A stretch of 61,824 nt of DNA, from contig JAGXAB010000031.1 of the NCBI GenBank assembly GCA_018971775.1, positions 1 to 61,824 of the forward strand. The letters run 5' to 3'. The stretch is from Cyanobacteria bacterium REEB67 (GTDB lineage Bacteria > Cyanobacteriota > Vampirovibrionia > Obscuribacterales > Obscuribacteraceae). Positions 16,683 to 25,808 of this stretch are shown piece by piece. Below the pieces are notes generated by a model. That model did no database searches. It had not been told where the DNA came from and saw only the letters and a list, made by a program, of their open reading frames with translations. The position numbers were made by a program, and so were the translations under genes. Numbering within the stretch: the stretch's first letter is position 1; the number at the start of each line of letters is the position of its first letter.

Positions 16683-17057
16683 ATGACCATGGACAAAACC
16701 GGACTTGCACGTCCCGGAGCAATGCAGATGGTACTGGCGGTAGTACTGGCCATGGTCATCTCCATTGGCCCGCTATTTATGGCAGCCACCCGCCCGGACC
16801 ATCAATGGTCTGTAGCCTGGACCGGTCTGCCGGCCTTCGGGGTGGCGATTTCAGGCATCGTCGCAGGCTTTGTCTATTTTGTCGGCTTCCTGCGCTATGC
16901 AGTCGACAAAGGTTACAGTCCCTGGCTAGCCTTCTGGCTCTTTTGTGGCAATGCGCCAGGCTTTATCGCCCTGATCCTCCTTCCGGACAGACGGAAGGGA
17001 GAGGCGACTAATTATTTCAAGCCAGAAAAGCAGCAAGCCACTCCTGAAAAAGTATAG
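16683..17057 (+). CDS. Small integral membrane protein
   Basis: 124 residues with AAGGAG upstream. Three hydrophobic segments (about 14-36, 47-66, 78-97), then a charged tail (DRRKGEATNYFKPEKQQ). No family recognised. Follows the phosphoribosyltransferase gene closely and ends before a bidirectional terminator. Confidence 0.65.
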   Translation: MTMDKTGLARPGAMQMVLAVVLAMVISIGPLFMAATRPDHQWSVAWTGLPAFGVAISGIVAGFVYFVGFLRYAVDKGYSPWLAFWLFCGNAPGFIALILLPDRRKGEATNYFKPEKQQATPEKV

Positions 17058-17124
17058 CTATCGGTCTGGCTCAGCCACCTCTCTGGCGACCAGGCCCATA
17101 GATTTTGCCCAAGCGGCAAATAAG

Positions 17125-17162
17125 AAGGAGCACGGGTACTTGATCGTTGTCCCATGCTCCTT
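17125..17162. terminator. Bidirectional hairpin terminator
   Basis: AAGGAGCACGGG, a 14-base loop, then CCCATGCTCCTT: a 12-pair stem with one G-T pair, between the tail-to-tail membrane protein and hsp20 genes. Confidence 0.7.
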
Positions 17163-17192
17163 TCGGCGCTCAGTCTAAAGGGCAGAGCTATT

Positions 17193-17696
17193 TTATCCGG
17201 GCTTCACTTCGATCTTTTTTTGATTGTTCGCCGTCTCAGCAGTTCGCGGTAGCGTAATTTTGACGACACCATTTTTGAAGCTGGCGCTGACCTTATCTTT
17301 ATCCACCTCAGCCGGCATCGGAATCAAGCGAAAAAATGAACCGTAAGAGCGCTCCATACTGTAATAACCTTTGCCCTTGTCTTCAGCTTCCGCCTTTTTC
17401 TCACCGCGGATGGCCAGGCCGTCTGGTCGCAGCGTTACATCAATGTCTTGTGGATCGACTCCAGGCAATTCGGCGGTAACAACAATTTCCCTATCACCGT
17501 CTTTCACATCTACATGCGGGTGCCAGTCGGCGCTTGGAAAAACGCCGGTAAAGCGATTAAAATGAAAATTGTGTTCAAATTCACTGAACAGGTGATTCAT
17601 TTCCTTCTGAAACAAATGCATCAGAGTATGCTCTTTGCTTGAGCGGCCCGCTTTTGCTTCCGTAGTTTCCTCTTTTGCGATCAGTGCATCTGGCAT
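17193..17696 (-). CDS. Hsp20/alpha-crystallin small heat shock protein
   Basis: 167 residues from the ATG at 17696, chosen because AGGAG (17704-17708) lies seven bases upstream; a longer frame to 17801 has no such site. It has an alpha-crystallin domain with DWHPHVDVKDGDREIVVTAELPG, a central DIDVTLRPDGLAIRGEKK and FKNGVVKITLPR near the end. It acts as an ATP-independent holdase. A perfect palindrome sits upstream at 17834-17852. Confidence 0.9.
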   Translation of the reverse strand: MPDALIAKEETTEAKAGRSSKEHTLMHLFQKEMNHLFSEFEHNFHFNRFTGVFPSADWHPHVDVKDGDREIVVTAELPGVDPQDIDVTLRPDGLAIRGEKKAEAEDKGKGYYSMERSYGSFFRLIPMPAEVDKDKVSASFKNGVVKITLPRTAETANNQKKIEVKPG

Positions 17697-17833
17697 CTTT
17701 CTTCTCCTCAAAACGAGTAAATAATCTACTTCTATCATGACAAAGTCGGACCGTATGCTTATCTGCCGAACGGTTGATTTTAAATATATAAATCTCACCA
17801 TGAGCTGACTTTATGAAATATCGTCATCCTATT

Positions 17834-17852
17834 GACTGATCGATGATCAGTC
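17834..17852. promoter_or_regulatory. Palindrome between hsp20 and the upstream hydrolase gene
   Basis: GACTGATC-GAT-GATCAGTC, perfect 8-base arms, 138 bases upstream of the hsp20 start. It is not a CIRCE element. It could be an operator for hsp20 or the terminator of the 17903-19351 gene, though no T-run follows. Confidence 0.4.
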
Positions 17853-17902
17853 GCAGGATCTATGTAGATGCGGACGAGAAGGATAAAGACTGGAAGCACT
17901 TC

Positions 17903-19351
17903 TTAATCATTTGGCCGCACTAACGGTGTAGCAAGACCGGAGACCGACTCGGGTGAAGACATCAAATCATCGCGCAGCCAACAAAAAATTGGCCGGCGTG
18001 CCTCATCTTCGGCTAACCGGTCGACGACATTTTTAGAAGAGGCCAAGGGATGATAGCCGTCGATAAAGGAGATATGATCGATGTTTTCAAACAAGCGCGC
18101 TTTGCCGACGGTTATACTTTGACGTAATTTGGCGATATCACCGGCTGTAGCAATGGACAGATCGCTCATCATGCCGACCGGCAGGAAGAGGCTGGAAGAA
18201 ACAGGCGTGATGCCGTCGTTCAAGGCATAACCAACCCTGCTGTTGAGCGGGTGATCGACGACCATTTCGCCCATCTCGTGATTGAGTAATCGCAAAGCAG
18301 CGTGCTCACAGGCACAATGCGTCCAGATAGTGGTGCGAAAAAATGAATAAGGCACTGTCAGGTAGAGAAGCAGCCGCGGCGGAGGCCGACCGCCACAAAA
18401 TTCGCTATGCTCATAACCGGCATAGGCCCAGATTTTATCCTTTATGTCGGCTTTGTACCAGCTCGGCAAAGACCGGTCATCAGCTAGCGGATTGAGCTTG
18501 CTCGAGAGGGGCAGGTGAAATCGGCACCGAACGAGCGGTGGCTTCTGGCCGTCCAGATCAGACCACTGATAATCGACGAGTAGATTTTTGTGTCTGGCAA
18601 AATAGAGCTTGAAGGACAAATAGCGGTCGATCCGACTGAGCCAGCTGTGACGTGTCCACATGCTGAATTGCATCCAATCCGCATTAAACAGAGGCGAACC
18701 ATAGGCCGGCACGCCCAGAGCGAGCACCCGCGCCACGCGCTCTTTTACCAGGGCGTCGGCCATCGCTCCGACAATGACATTGCCGGCGATGCTCAGACTG
18801 ACAATGACAATCGGGCGTCGATCATGCCGGTCGGAGAGCTCGAGCAGCGCCGGTCTAAATAATCGCTCCAATGACGGCAGCGCCGCGTGAGTGTTGTAAC
18901 GCGCCAGATATATCTTGTAGCGATGGCGGAAAGCGGCATCAAGCTGGAGAAAAGCAGCCAACTTGCCCCAGCGCAGGGTGGGGTTGAATTCACCGTGCAG
19001 GCCATGCACGAAAAGCAAAGGTTGTCTCCCGCCGAGGGGCGAAGCATCGTACTGGTAGATTTCCACGCCGACCGGTACAGTCCGGGCCCGGTGCAGTCGA
19101 TTCAGGCAGAGATAGGGGGAGGAGCCGGATTTTAAGGGAGAAAGCGCCAGCGTTGCCGCCGCCGATTTAAATGCATCATCTGAAATACTATCAGCGATAG
19201 CCGGCATCTGAAAAATACTCAGAAGCTGAAAAGCAATGAGAGACAATGTCAGCAAGCCGAGGCGTTTCTTTAGATGCAAAATTATCGAGCCTCTGGTAAG
19301 CGGGAGCCGAGCTGGAGGCTTGATGAATACTTTGAAATTTTGCAGCCACAA
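17903..19351 (-). CDS. Secreted alpha/beta hydrolase (lipase-like)
   Basis: 482 residues from a TTG at 19351. A TTG at 19279 would give a cleaner signal peptide (MHLKKRLGLLTLSLIAFQLL, cleavage near AIA). It has the LLFVHGLHGEFNPTLRWG oxyanion region and a nucleophile elbow VSLSIAGN, a variant of GxSxG with Ser in place of the first Gly. A late His (NIDHISFIDGYHPLAS) fits the catalytic triad. Likely a periplasmic or extracellular esterase; the substrate is unknown. Confidence 0.65.
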   Translation of the reverse strand: MWLQNFKVFIKPPARLPLTRGSIILHLKKRLGLLTLSLIAFQLLSIFQMPAIADSISDDAFKSAAATLALSPLKSGSSPYLCLNRLHRARTVPVGVEIYQYDASPLGGRQPLLFVHGLHGEFNPTLRWGKLAAFLQLDAAFRHRYKIYLARYNTHAALPSLERLFRPALLELSDRHDRRPIVIVSLSIAGNVIVGAMADALVKERVARVLALGVPAYGSPLFNADWMQFSMWTRHSWLSRIDRYLSFKLYFARHKNLLVDYQWSDLDGQKPPLVRCRFHLPLSSKLNPLADDRSLPSWYKADIKDKIWAYAGYEHSEFCGGRPPPRLLLYLTVPYSFFRTTIWTHCACEHAALRLLNHEMGEMVVDHPLNSRVGYALNDGITPVSSSLFLPVGMMSDLSIATAGDIAKLRQSITVGKARLFENIDHISFIDGYHPLASSKNVVDRLAEDEARRPIFCWLRDDLMSSPESVSGLATPLVRPND

Positions 19352-19369
19352 AACTACTAAAAACAGAAC

Positions 19370-19404
19370 AAAGCAGCGCTAATATGTGTGCCGTGCGCTG
19401 CTTT
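19370..19404. other. Stem-loop upstream of the hydrolase gene
   Basis: AAAGCAGCGC, a 15-base loop, GCGCTGCTTT: perfect 10-pair stem in the gap between divergent genes at 19351 and 19589. No gene ends here, so it is more likely an operator or 5-prime-UTR structure than a terminator. Confidence 0.5.
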
Positions 19405-19588
19405 ATCCTGATTTCTTCGAAGCCCTAGACCTTTTTTACTGGTAGCGTTGCATTGCGAAACGCCTGTTCTCTATTCAGTTTGGGCTCGACTTACATTGTT
19501 ATTTTGCGCCGTCGCGCCCTGGTCGACATCATCCGCGAGAATGATAGAATGCAGGTAAATAATACACTGGCCTCAGGCAAAATATTCG

Positions 19589-20137
19589 ATGGACCGCCCT
19601 TTACTTATCCTCGATATCGATGAGACATTAATCCACGGCAGAGAAATACCTCTGGCCAGTCCAGGCAATTTTATGGCTGGCGATTATCACATCTATTTGC
19701 GTCCACACGTTGAAGAATTTCTCCTCACCGTATATGGTGCCTACGACCTGGCCTGCTGGTCATCCGCCAGCGAGAGCTATCTTGCCATCATCATGGCCGA
19801 GCTCATGCCACACCCCGAGCTGCAGCCGGTCTTCACCTGGGACCGCAGACGCTGCACGCCGCGCCTCGACATCGCAAACGATCGCTTCTATTTCTTGAAA
19901 AATCTAAAAAAAGTGCACCGCCGCGGCTATGATTTGCGCCGTGTTTTGATCCTTGAAGACGAGCCGGTCAAGGTCAATCGCCACTATGGTAACGCTGTCT
20001 ATGTAAATCCTTTTTTCGGCGATCTGGACGATAGTGAGCTGCCGAAGCTCAGTCGCTATCTGCTCAGTATCCAGTCCATGCCAAATTTTAGAGAGCTGGA
20101 AAAACGCAACTGGCGCACGTCCAACGCCGCACTCTAA
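19589..20137 (+). CDS. FCP1/NIF-type HAD phosphatase
   Basis: 182 residues. The HAD nucleophile motif is LDIDETL (DxDE as in CTD small phosphatases), followed by IYLRPHVEEFLLTVYGAYDL and ACWSSAS, and a late RVLILEDEP with two acidic residues. Matches the NLI-interacting-factor (NIF) phosphatase family, best known from eukaryotes where it dephosphorylates proteins. The bacterial substrate is unknown. It is the only plus-strand gene between several minus-strand ones. Confidence 0.8.
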   Translation: MDRPLLILDIDETLIHGREIPLASPGNFMAGDYHIYLRPHVEEFLLTVYGAYDLACWSSASESYLAIIMAELMPHPELQPVFTWDRRRCTPRLDIANDRFYFLKNLKKVHRRGYDLRRVLILEDEPVKVNRHYGNAVYVNPFFGDLDDSELPKLSRYLLSIQSMPNFRELEKRNWRTSNAAL

Positions 20138-20146
20138 GACGGCCTC

Positions 20147-20914
20147 TTAAGGCCGAGAAGGCAAAGAAGGCAAAGGATACTGGCTCAGCTGCCGGCGCAA
20201 ATGCTCATAGTGCAAGGGCAGCCAGCCGGGCTGACTGGCCATGTCGAGGGCGGGCTTGCCCTTAGACAAATTACAAGGGGCGATAATCAAGGTCACATTG
20301 GCGCAACCGACATCGTGAGCAGCTGTAAAAATCTGCGCCATGTCATCGATCGAGAGCACCAGACATCCGGTCGAGTGCGTGCCGTTGTGGATCAAGATAT
20401 CGCCGCCGAGATGCGTGCGTTTGTCCGCCGCCGCTTGCAAGCGATCAAATCGATTGGGATAGTCGACCAGCACCGACAATCTAAAACTGGCGCGCAGACC
20501 GGTAATTTTATAGGTACCTTCCGGGATTTGCAGGTCGCCTTCGCGCAGCTTTGGGCCGAGCTTGCCGCTAAAAGTCGAGAGCGGCCACTGGGCAATCAAC
20601 TTTGGCTTGGCGCCGGCAAAAAGGAGAACGACCCGCTCTTGTTTGAGACCAACCAGTGTCAGCTTCGCCGGAGGATACGGCACGCCCGCCCGGGCAAACT
20701 CGTCCTTCAAGGCCACCCGCGCCGGTCCGGCAAAGCGTGCCAGGGCTTGCGGTACAGTCAAATTAAGAGGCGGCGCAGGCTCTACCGGCGGACGCATGGC
20801 AGGCATTTTTTCAGCCGCAGCTGCCGGAGATAGTGTCGCGGGTGACACGCTAAAGCCAAGTAAGCAGCAGGCACAAGTCAAAGCCGTTTTATTTAGAGCA
20901 AGGACGTCATTCAC
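20147..20914 (-). CDS. L,D-transpeptidase (YafK-like)
   Basis: 255 residues. A signal peptide (hydrophobic core CACCLLGFSVS) leads to a Pro-rich linker and a YkuD-type catalytic domain. The domain has GDLQIPEGTYKI, then HNGTHSTGCLVLS with catalytic His, Ser and Cys in the HxxxSxGC arrangement. These enzymes cross-link peptidoglycan or attach proteins to it in the periplasm, and resist most beta-lactams. Confidence 0.85.
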   Translation of the reverse strand: MNDVLALNKTALTCACCLLGFSVSPATLSPAAAAEKMPAMRPPVEPAPPLNLTVPQALARFAGPARVALKDEFARAGVPYPPAKLTLVGLKQERVVLLFAGAKPKLIAQWPLSTFSGKLGPKLREGDLQIPEGTYKITGLRASFRLSVLVDYPNRFDRLQAAADKRTHLGGDILIHNGTHSTGCLVLSIDDMAQIFTAAHDVGCANVTLIIAPCNLSKGKPALDMASQPGWLPLHYEHLRRQLSQYPLPSLPSRP

Positions 20915-20955
20915 AAAGGGGTTTCCTATTTTTTCAATACAGCGGCTATTATCGC

Positions 20956-21831
20956 CTAATCGGCAGGTGCGATGGCCGGACTTTTTTCGAACTCGGCGAT
21001 TAACTTAAAGGGTATGCCGTGCCAGAGCTTGAGTGAAGAGATATCGACGACATGCAAATTGGGCGCGGAGTCCAGGTCCTGACTGAGCAGGGGCGATAAT
21101 TTTTCGGGAGCGCCCAGACGCGGTGATGTCGAGCTCAGGCCATTGGAGAGCTTGAGCCAATTGTCACTGCCGGCATAATAAATATAAAATCTGTTGATAC
21201 CACCGATAATGCTCTCACGTTGCGCCAGAAACGCTTGCAAGCCAGAATCGGAGCGCACGAGACGGACAGCGTCTATCGCTTCACGATCGGCGGGCAAACG
21301 GTGCTGCAGTAGGTATTCGAGTATAACCCTGTTACCCATGCTATGACCGACGAGCGTTAATCGCGCCTGCGGAAAAAATTTATGAATAGACTCGAGCAGA
21401 TGATTGAAATTGACCTGGCTGATTTCCAGCTTGAGCAGGTCATCTTGAGCCGGGAGTTCGGTGCCCAATTTATTCACCAGGCGGCTTTTGAGCTTACCAA
21501 AGCGGCCACTGCCCGCCTCGCCGCCGACGTCATCGAGGATACCGAGGGCATCGCGCTCTGCAGCTTTGACTTTGAAGGGTACCTTTACCGGACAGATCAC
21601 CAGGGTTTGCCGCCCGAGCACTTGATCTTCGCCGGCCAGCACGTCCTGCAAAGACAAAATTGGTTTGCGATCGCTGATCACAAAAACCGGCACAGTTATG
21701 GTCGGATCGGCGCATATGGCAGGCGGGACCGCAGCCAGCCAGAGCATTGCCAGCCAGAGCATTGCCAGCCAGAGCATTGATGGAAGCGTCAGCACTCCCA
21801 GGTATTTAAAGCGAAACACAGGCAAAGGCAA
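20956..21831 (-). CDS. Secreted DUF900-like alpha/beta hydrolase
   Basis: 291 residues. The signal peptide contains three tandem copies of MLWLA. It has VPVFVISDR near the start (as PVFFATDR in DUF900 proteins) and a GHSMGNRVILEYLLQ nucleophile elbow. The expected HGFN strand after the first motif is not obvious, so the protein may be a shortened form. The C-terminal SLKLWHGIPFK could hold the catalytic His. Substrate unknown. Confidence 0.7.
   Translation of the reverse strand: MPLPVFRFKYLGVLTLPSMLWLAMLWLAMLWLAAVPPAICADPTITVPVFVISDRKPILSLQDVLAGEDQVLGRQTLVICPVKVPFKVKAAERDALGILDDVGGEAGSGRFGKLKSRLVNKLGTELPAQDDLLKLEISQVNFNHLLESIHKFFPQARLTLVGHSMGNRVILEYLLQHRLPADREAIDAVRLVRSDSGLQAFLAQRESIIGGINRFYIYYAGSDNWLKLSNGLSSTSPRLGAPEKLSPLLSQDLDSAPNLHVVDISSLKLWHGIPFKLIAEFEKSPAIAPAD
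21736..21780. repeat. 15-base tandem repeat x3 in a signal peptide
   Basis: Three copies of CAGCCAGAGCATTGC (the last with one change) encode MLWLA three times in the hydrophobic core of the signal peptide of 20956-21831. Confidence 0.95.
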
Positions 21832-21842
21832 ATATGAAAAAC

Positions 21843-22463
21843 CTAGTGTATGGCATCGGCGCGACGTCTGGCATCGTCCATGATGCGTTTTGCTTGAGCA
21901 CCGGCTTCTCTTTCCAGATCCCGACCATGATATTGGTCCACAGTCGGCGCGTCCATACGCTGCAAACCATTGACACCGTTGGCATTTTGCGCGTTATCTA
22001 TACGGATGCGCTCGTTTTGCACGGTACGCAAAGCGTTCTCAGCCGACTGGTTGTAAATCTCCTGCTTTTGACGCATCATACGCTCGAGATTTTGTTTATA
22101 GTAGGCGTCCTCGGTGGTGCTGCCAATCGGCCTCGGGGCGGTCGGACGGGCGGCTAAGCGACCGGCCATATCCACGCAGGAAGCGGCGATTTGAGCAGGC
22201 GGATTGCAGGAGCGGCAGAGCTGATACTGCTCATAGGCCTCGGTACGCTGACCGAGGGCGAGATAGTTATGGCCGAGCCAATAATGGCCCTGCCAGGAAC
22301 GCGGCTTTTTGCTGACCGTGTCTTGCAGATAGGCAAGCGCCTTGTCATATTGCCCTTTATTATAAAAAGCGCAGCCCTTGCTGAAATTATCGGTGACGGG
22401 CGCGGCAGCAGCAGGCAAAACAGCCGCCAGACAAACGATTAAGGGGATCAGTCTACTGCTCAT
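21843..22463 (-). CDS. Secreted TPR/coiled-coil protein
   Basis: 206 residues from ATG 22463, preferred over an upstream start because GGAG precedes it and the signal peptide (MSSRLIPLIVCLAAVLPAAA) follows directly. Two TPR units (GCAFYNKGQYDKALAYLQDT; GHYWLGHNYLALGQRTEAYE) are followed by a long charged coiled coil (LERMMRQKQEIYNQSAENAL). Periplasmic; likely a scaffold. It ends 11 bases before the next minus-strand gene begins. Confidence 0.7.
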   Translation of the reverse strand: MSSRLIPLIVCLAAVLPAAAAPVTDNFSKGCAFYNKGQYDKALAYLQDTVSKKPRSWQGHYWLGHNYLALGQRTEAYEQYQLCRSCNPPAQIAASCVDMAGRLAARPTAPRPIGSTTEDAYYKQNLERMMRQKQEIYNQSAENALRTVQNERIRIDNAQNANGVNGLQRMDAPTVDQYHGRDLEREAGAQAKRIMDDARRRADAIH

Positions 22464-22537
22464 CAAAAAGCACTCCGGGCCGGTTGGTAATACCATTATG
22501 CCAGGCCAGGGCCGGATATATCAAATTTGCGCGGCCC

Positions 22538-23602
22538 CTAATGCGAGACCAGCACCGAGCCGACTTCCACGCCGCGGGCCTTGAGTGCTTCGACGATACT
22601 TGGCAGTGCTTCTCTGGTGGCGGCGATACCGGCCTCAAAGGCAGCATTGGAATCGGATTTTTTGCGCGAAATCAAACCGATACCATCGACATTGGGGTGG
22701 ATGACGATATCGGCTTTGGAGAGTTCCGGCCAATCGTTGTGCACCAGCTCCAGGGTCACAAGTCGACTGCCGACACTACCGAGTTTTTTAAAATGATCGA
22801 TTTGCACGTCATTGAAACGCTCATCAATATCCACGGCGATGATAAAGCTTGCGCCAAGCACAGAGCGCGCTTGTTCTACCGGGACATTAGAAAAAATGCC
22901 ACCGTCGACGTAGAGATTGTTATCGATAACGACAGGGCGCCGGAGCTCCGGTAGAGCGGAGCTCGCCTGCATGGCACGGACAAGATTGCCTCTGGTGAAG
23001 GAATGCAGTTGACCATCAATCAAGCTCAAAGAAACAGCACAGAAAGGCGTTTTTAAATCTTCTATGTTTTGTTCCGGATCGGGCAACTGCTTCTCCAGAT
23101 ATTTGCGAAATTTAGTGCCGCTGTACAAGCCATCGAGTGAGCGGATGCCGACAAGCCGCGGCAGCAAATGTATTGGCGTGGTAAAAACTCGCATTTTCAA
23201 AGGCACGTTCATAAAGGAGCGCATGACGCTATTGTTTCTGACTTGATTTTCCAGTGTATCGAGCGGCACGCCACCAAGATAGAGACCACCGACGATCGCA
23301 CCAATACTGGTGCCGGCAATGCAATCGATTGGCACGCCGGCATCACGCAAGACGCGCAGAACGCCGACGTGAGCGGCCCCCCTCGTGCCACCACCACCCA
23401 GGACCAGACAGACCCTGGGCTTGCTGAGAAGAGGAGAAGTCAAAACCGGCCCCTGATTAGCGCGGGATTGAGGCCGGGCCAGTTCGAACATTTTTTCTTT
23501 GCCGACTGAGCCACCCGGCATAACGAGTTTGGCAATTACCTGGGCGTCGGCGGCTGTCGACAAAGACAGGGCTGTGAGCGCAGTGACTGCCGTTAATCGC
23601 AT
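22538..23602 (-). CDS. Patatin-like phospholipase (NTE type)
   Basis: 354 residues. Signal peptide MRLTAVTALTALSLSTAADA. Patatin catalytic domain: oxyanion loop GGGGTRGAAHVG, nucleophile GTSIG, and the DGGIFSNVP Asp of the Ser-Asp dyad. It resembles RssA/NTE-type lipid acyl hydrolases, but those are usually cytoplasmic, while this one is exported. No POTRA or beta-barrel domain follows the patatin domain. Confidence 0.88.
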   Translation of the reverse strand: MRLTAVTALTALSLSTAADAQVIAKLVMPGGSVGKEKMFELARPQSRANQGPVLTSPLLSKPRVCLVLGGGGTRGAAHVGVLRVLRDAGVPIDCIAGTSIGAIVGGLYLGGVPLDTLENQVRNNSVMRSFMNVPLKMRVFTTPIHLLPRLVGIRSLDGLYSGTKFRKYLEKQLPDPEQNIEDLKTPFCAVSLSLIDGQLHSFTRGNLVRAMQASSALPELRRPVVIDNNLYVDGGIFSNVPVEQARSVLGASFIIAVDIDERFNDVQIDHFKKLGSVGSRLVTLELVHNDWPELSKADIVIHPNVDGIGLISRKKSDSNAAFEAGIAATREALPSIVEALKARGVEVGSVLVSH

Positions 23603-23873
23603 CAGCTGGGCGATAACTGAATATGCAGACTTAGAAATGAGAGACTCCTTACCGCGCCGGTCCGCGGACCGAGATGTTTGTAGCCTGAGGGCATCAATCC
23701 ATCTACTGCGTCATTCTAGCGCTAAAAGGTGAAAGTTGGTGGCAGCCAGTAAAATCTTCACCAAATAGGCCAATCTGGCGATACAAAGCCGATACAAAGG
23801 AACTATTTGAAAAATTGACGGTCACAACCGAGAGAATTATGGTCCCAAAAACCGCCAGGCAGGAAATTGCAAT

Positions 23874-24443
23874 ATGAGTAAACACGACAAAAATCACGGC
23901 AATCATCAAGCATCTAGCAAGGCCACCGAGGCCCCGGCAAAGGAAGCATCCGACAAAGCGTCGAATGTAGGAGTGCTTAATAAAGATCGCAAAGCCAATC
24001 TAAACGACAGCGGCGTATCCGCAAAAAAAGCCGAAGAATGCCTGGCTGCAGCCTGTGAGACTGGCCTTACGGATCTCGGACAATCGGGCAGCGTCCCGGT
24101 CGGTCAAAAAGGAGTCAAGGCACCGCATCTTGACGCCGAGCAACTGAGGCCCAGGAGCGAAAAAGAAGCATGCAAAGACGACAAACATAACGACGAAGAG
24201 CATCAATCGGTCGCCACAATTGGTCTGGAAGTAGCCGCTGGCCTGGCCATGATCGCTGTCGACTCGGCGGGCAAAGTATTTAAAGATGCCGGCAAAAATT
24301 GGGAAGACAAAGTCGATGCTGCCGCTCATAGAGCGCATGAAACCATCGAAACGGCTCAACGGGCTATCCGCGACCCGCTTGGCGAAACACTCAAGCAAGT
24401 GGAACATTTAACCCATCCCGATCACGCCGACAAGAAAAAATAA
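23874..24443 (+). CDS. Hypothetical polar protein with one hydrophobic segment
   Basis: 189 residues with AGGA upstream of the ATG. The first 100 residues are Lys, Asp and Ala-rich and likely disordered; then comes a hydrophobic helix (ATIGLEVAAGLAMIAVDSAG) and an amphipathic tail. Similar in style to the N-terminus of 3351-4235. No domain recognised. Confidence 0.55.
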   Translation: MSKHDKNHGNHQASSKATEAPAKEASDKASNVGVLNKDRKANLNDSGVSAKKAEECLAAACETGLTDLGQSGSVPVGQKGVKAPHLDAEQLRPRSEKEACKDDKHNDEEHQSVATIGLEVAAGLAMIAVDSAGKVFKDAGKNWEDKVDAAAHRAHETIETAQRAIRDPLGETLKQVEHLTHPDHADKKK

Positions 24444-24464
24444 TGTTCTTTGTGCACAGCAAGA

Positions 24465-25808
24465 CTAAGCTACACCTGCTTCTTCTTTGGCTTTGAAGGC
24501 GAGCAGTTTCTGCAGAACGGCGCCCCCTCCCTGCAGTGACTTGAGCGCTGCATCGAGATGGTGATCATTGATGGGAATCTCCGAGCCTTCATTTGCCGCC
24601 AGTAGTACGGCTTTGCGAAAAAGCTCACGGATGAAGGCGCCGCTTGCTCCGCTGGTCCCCTCAACGAGCTGGTCCGGGTCGTGCAGCGCAAGAGGAATAT
24701 TTTGTCCATAAAAATCAATCAGGCGACGCCTGCAATCATCGTCGGGCAGTGGTATCAAAATAGCCTGATCGACTCGGCCGGGGCGAGACGCCAGAGCCGG
24801 TTCGAGAGCCTCTGGTCTATTTGTGCCGAGCAAAAAGAGGACGTCGCTATCTCTGCCTACGCCGTCCATTTGATTGAGCAATTCAAATAGCACGGAAGTA
24901 CCGTTATTGAACGAGCGCTCTTCGGCGATCAGATCGACATCGTCGATGATCACCGTAGCTGGCGCCAGACTACGAGCCAGGGAGCAAGCCTCTTCCAGAT
25001 AATGCACGCCGCCGGCGCTCACGAGTATGGTCGTCCGCCCCGGCATGGAAGTAATAATATGCATCATCGTCAGAGTCTTTCCGGTACCCGGTGGTCCATA
25101 AAGAAGTAGACCGCGTTTCAAATGCTGACCGCGCGAGACAAGCAATCGGTGGTGTTCGGAAAAGCCGCTTGTATGCCTGGTCACTTGCTCGAGTACACTC
25201 TCCGGCAAAATCAAGTGTTGGCTTTCGACCTTAGGGACATTATGAAAAGAAACGTCCGGTCCTTCGTACTTTTTCACCTTGACTGATACCACTTTGCCGC
25301 GGTAGATACTGTGCAAATCGGCGAGCAAGCGTATTTCGGAGATGAATTTCTGGGCAGAGTTGCGATCGCGAGCGAGCACTTCGACGGTGACGACTTCGTC
25401 ATAACGACCGCTGCCAGTGACCAACACGGCCAACTTTTCATGGTCGTTGCCAATCAGATAAACGGCCTGGGCAGCATACGTCAGGCTTCGACCATTGCTC
25501 AAAGTGACATCGCGAAATTCTACCGGCCCTTCCATCTGCCTGGCAAATTTATCGTGGTGCATCAAATCGCCGAGTGTAAGGTCAGCGTCATAAGTGGAAG
25601 TGCCCAGGATAGCGGCGCGTCGGCCCTGACCACGGATGTAATTTTGCAGCGCAAGGGCCACGCAAGGATGACGGAAGCGCGGAAAGGTCGCGCGCACCAC
25701 CGGCCATTTTGCCGGCGATTGGCCGAAGTGCTTTTTCAGATGCTCATAGATTGGCTTTGGTCTGCGCCGGAGAAGAGAAACAGCCATTTTAGCCATGTTG
25801 ATATACAT
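24465..25808 (-). CDS. AAA+ ATPase
   Basis: 447 residues. The N-terminal half (about 1-220) has no recognised domain. The C-terminal half is a classical AAA module: Walker A LYGPPGTGKT near 240, Walker B VIIDDVDLI, second region LGTNRPEALEPALASRPGRVDQ with arginine finger, and a lid helix. It resembles FtsH/CDC48-type single-AAA proteins but has no protease motif (HExxH). Probably an unfoldase or remodeller; its target is unknown. A start at codon 5 or 8 is possible. Confidence 0.8.
   Translation of the reverse strand: MYINMAKMAVSLLRRRPKPIYEHLKKHFGQSPAKWPVVRATFPRFRHPCVALALQNYIRGQGRRAAILGTSTYDADLTLGDLMHHDKFARQMEGPVEFRDVTLSNGRSLTYAAQAVYLIGNDHEKLAVLVTGSGRYDEVVTVEVLARDRNSAQKFISEIRLLADLHSIYRGKVVSVKVKKYEGPDVSFHNVPKVESQHLILPESVLEQVTRHTSGFSEHHRLLVSRGQHLKRGLLLYGPPGTGKTLTMMHIITSMPGRTTILVSAGGVHYLEEACSLARSLAPATVIIDDVDLIAEERSFNNGTSVLFELLNQMDGVGRDSDVLFLLGTNRPEALEPALASRPGRVDQAILIPLPDDDCRRRLIDFYGQNIPLALHDPDQLVEGTSGASGAFIRELFRKAVLLAANEGSEIPINDHHLDAALKSLQGGGAVLQKLLAFKAKEEAGVA

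Noticed and set aside
17834..17852. CIRCE heat-shock element upstream of hsp20
   Set aside because: The palindrome does not match TTAGCACTC-N9-GAGTGCTAA.
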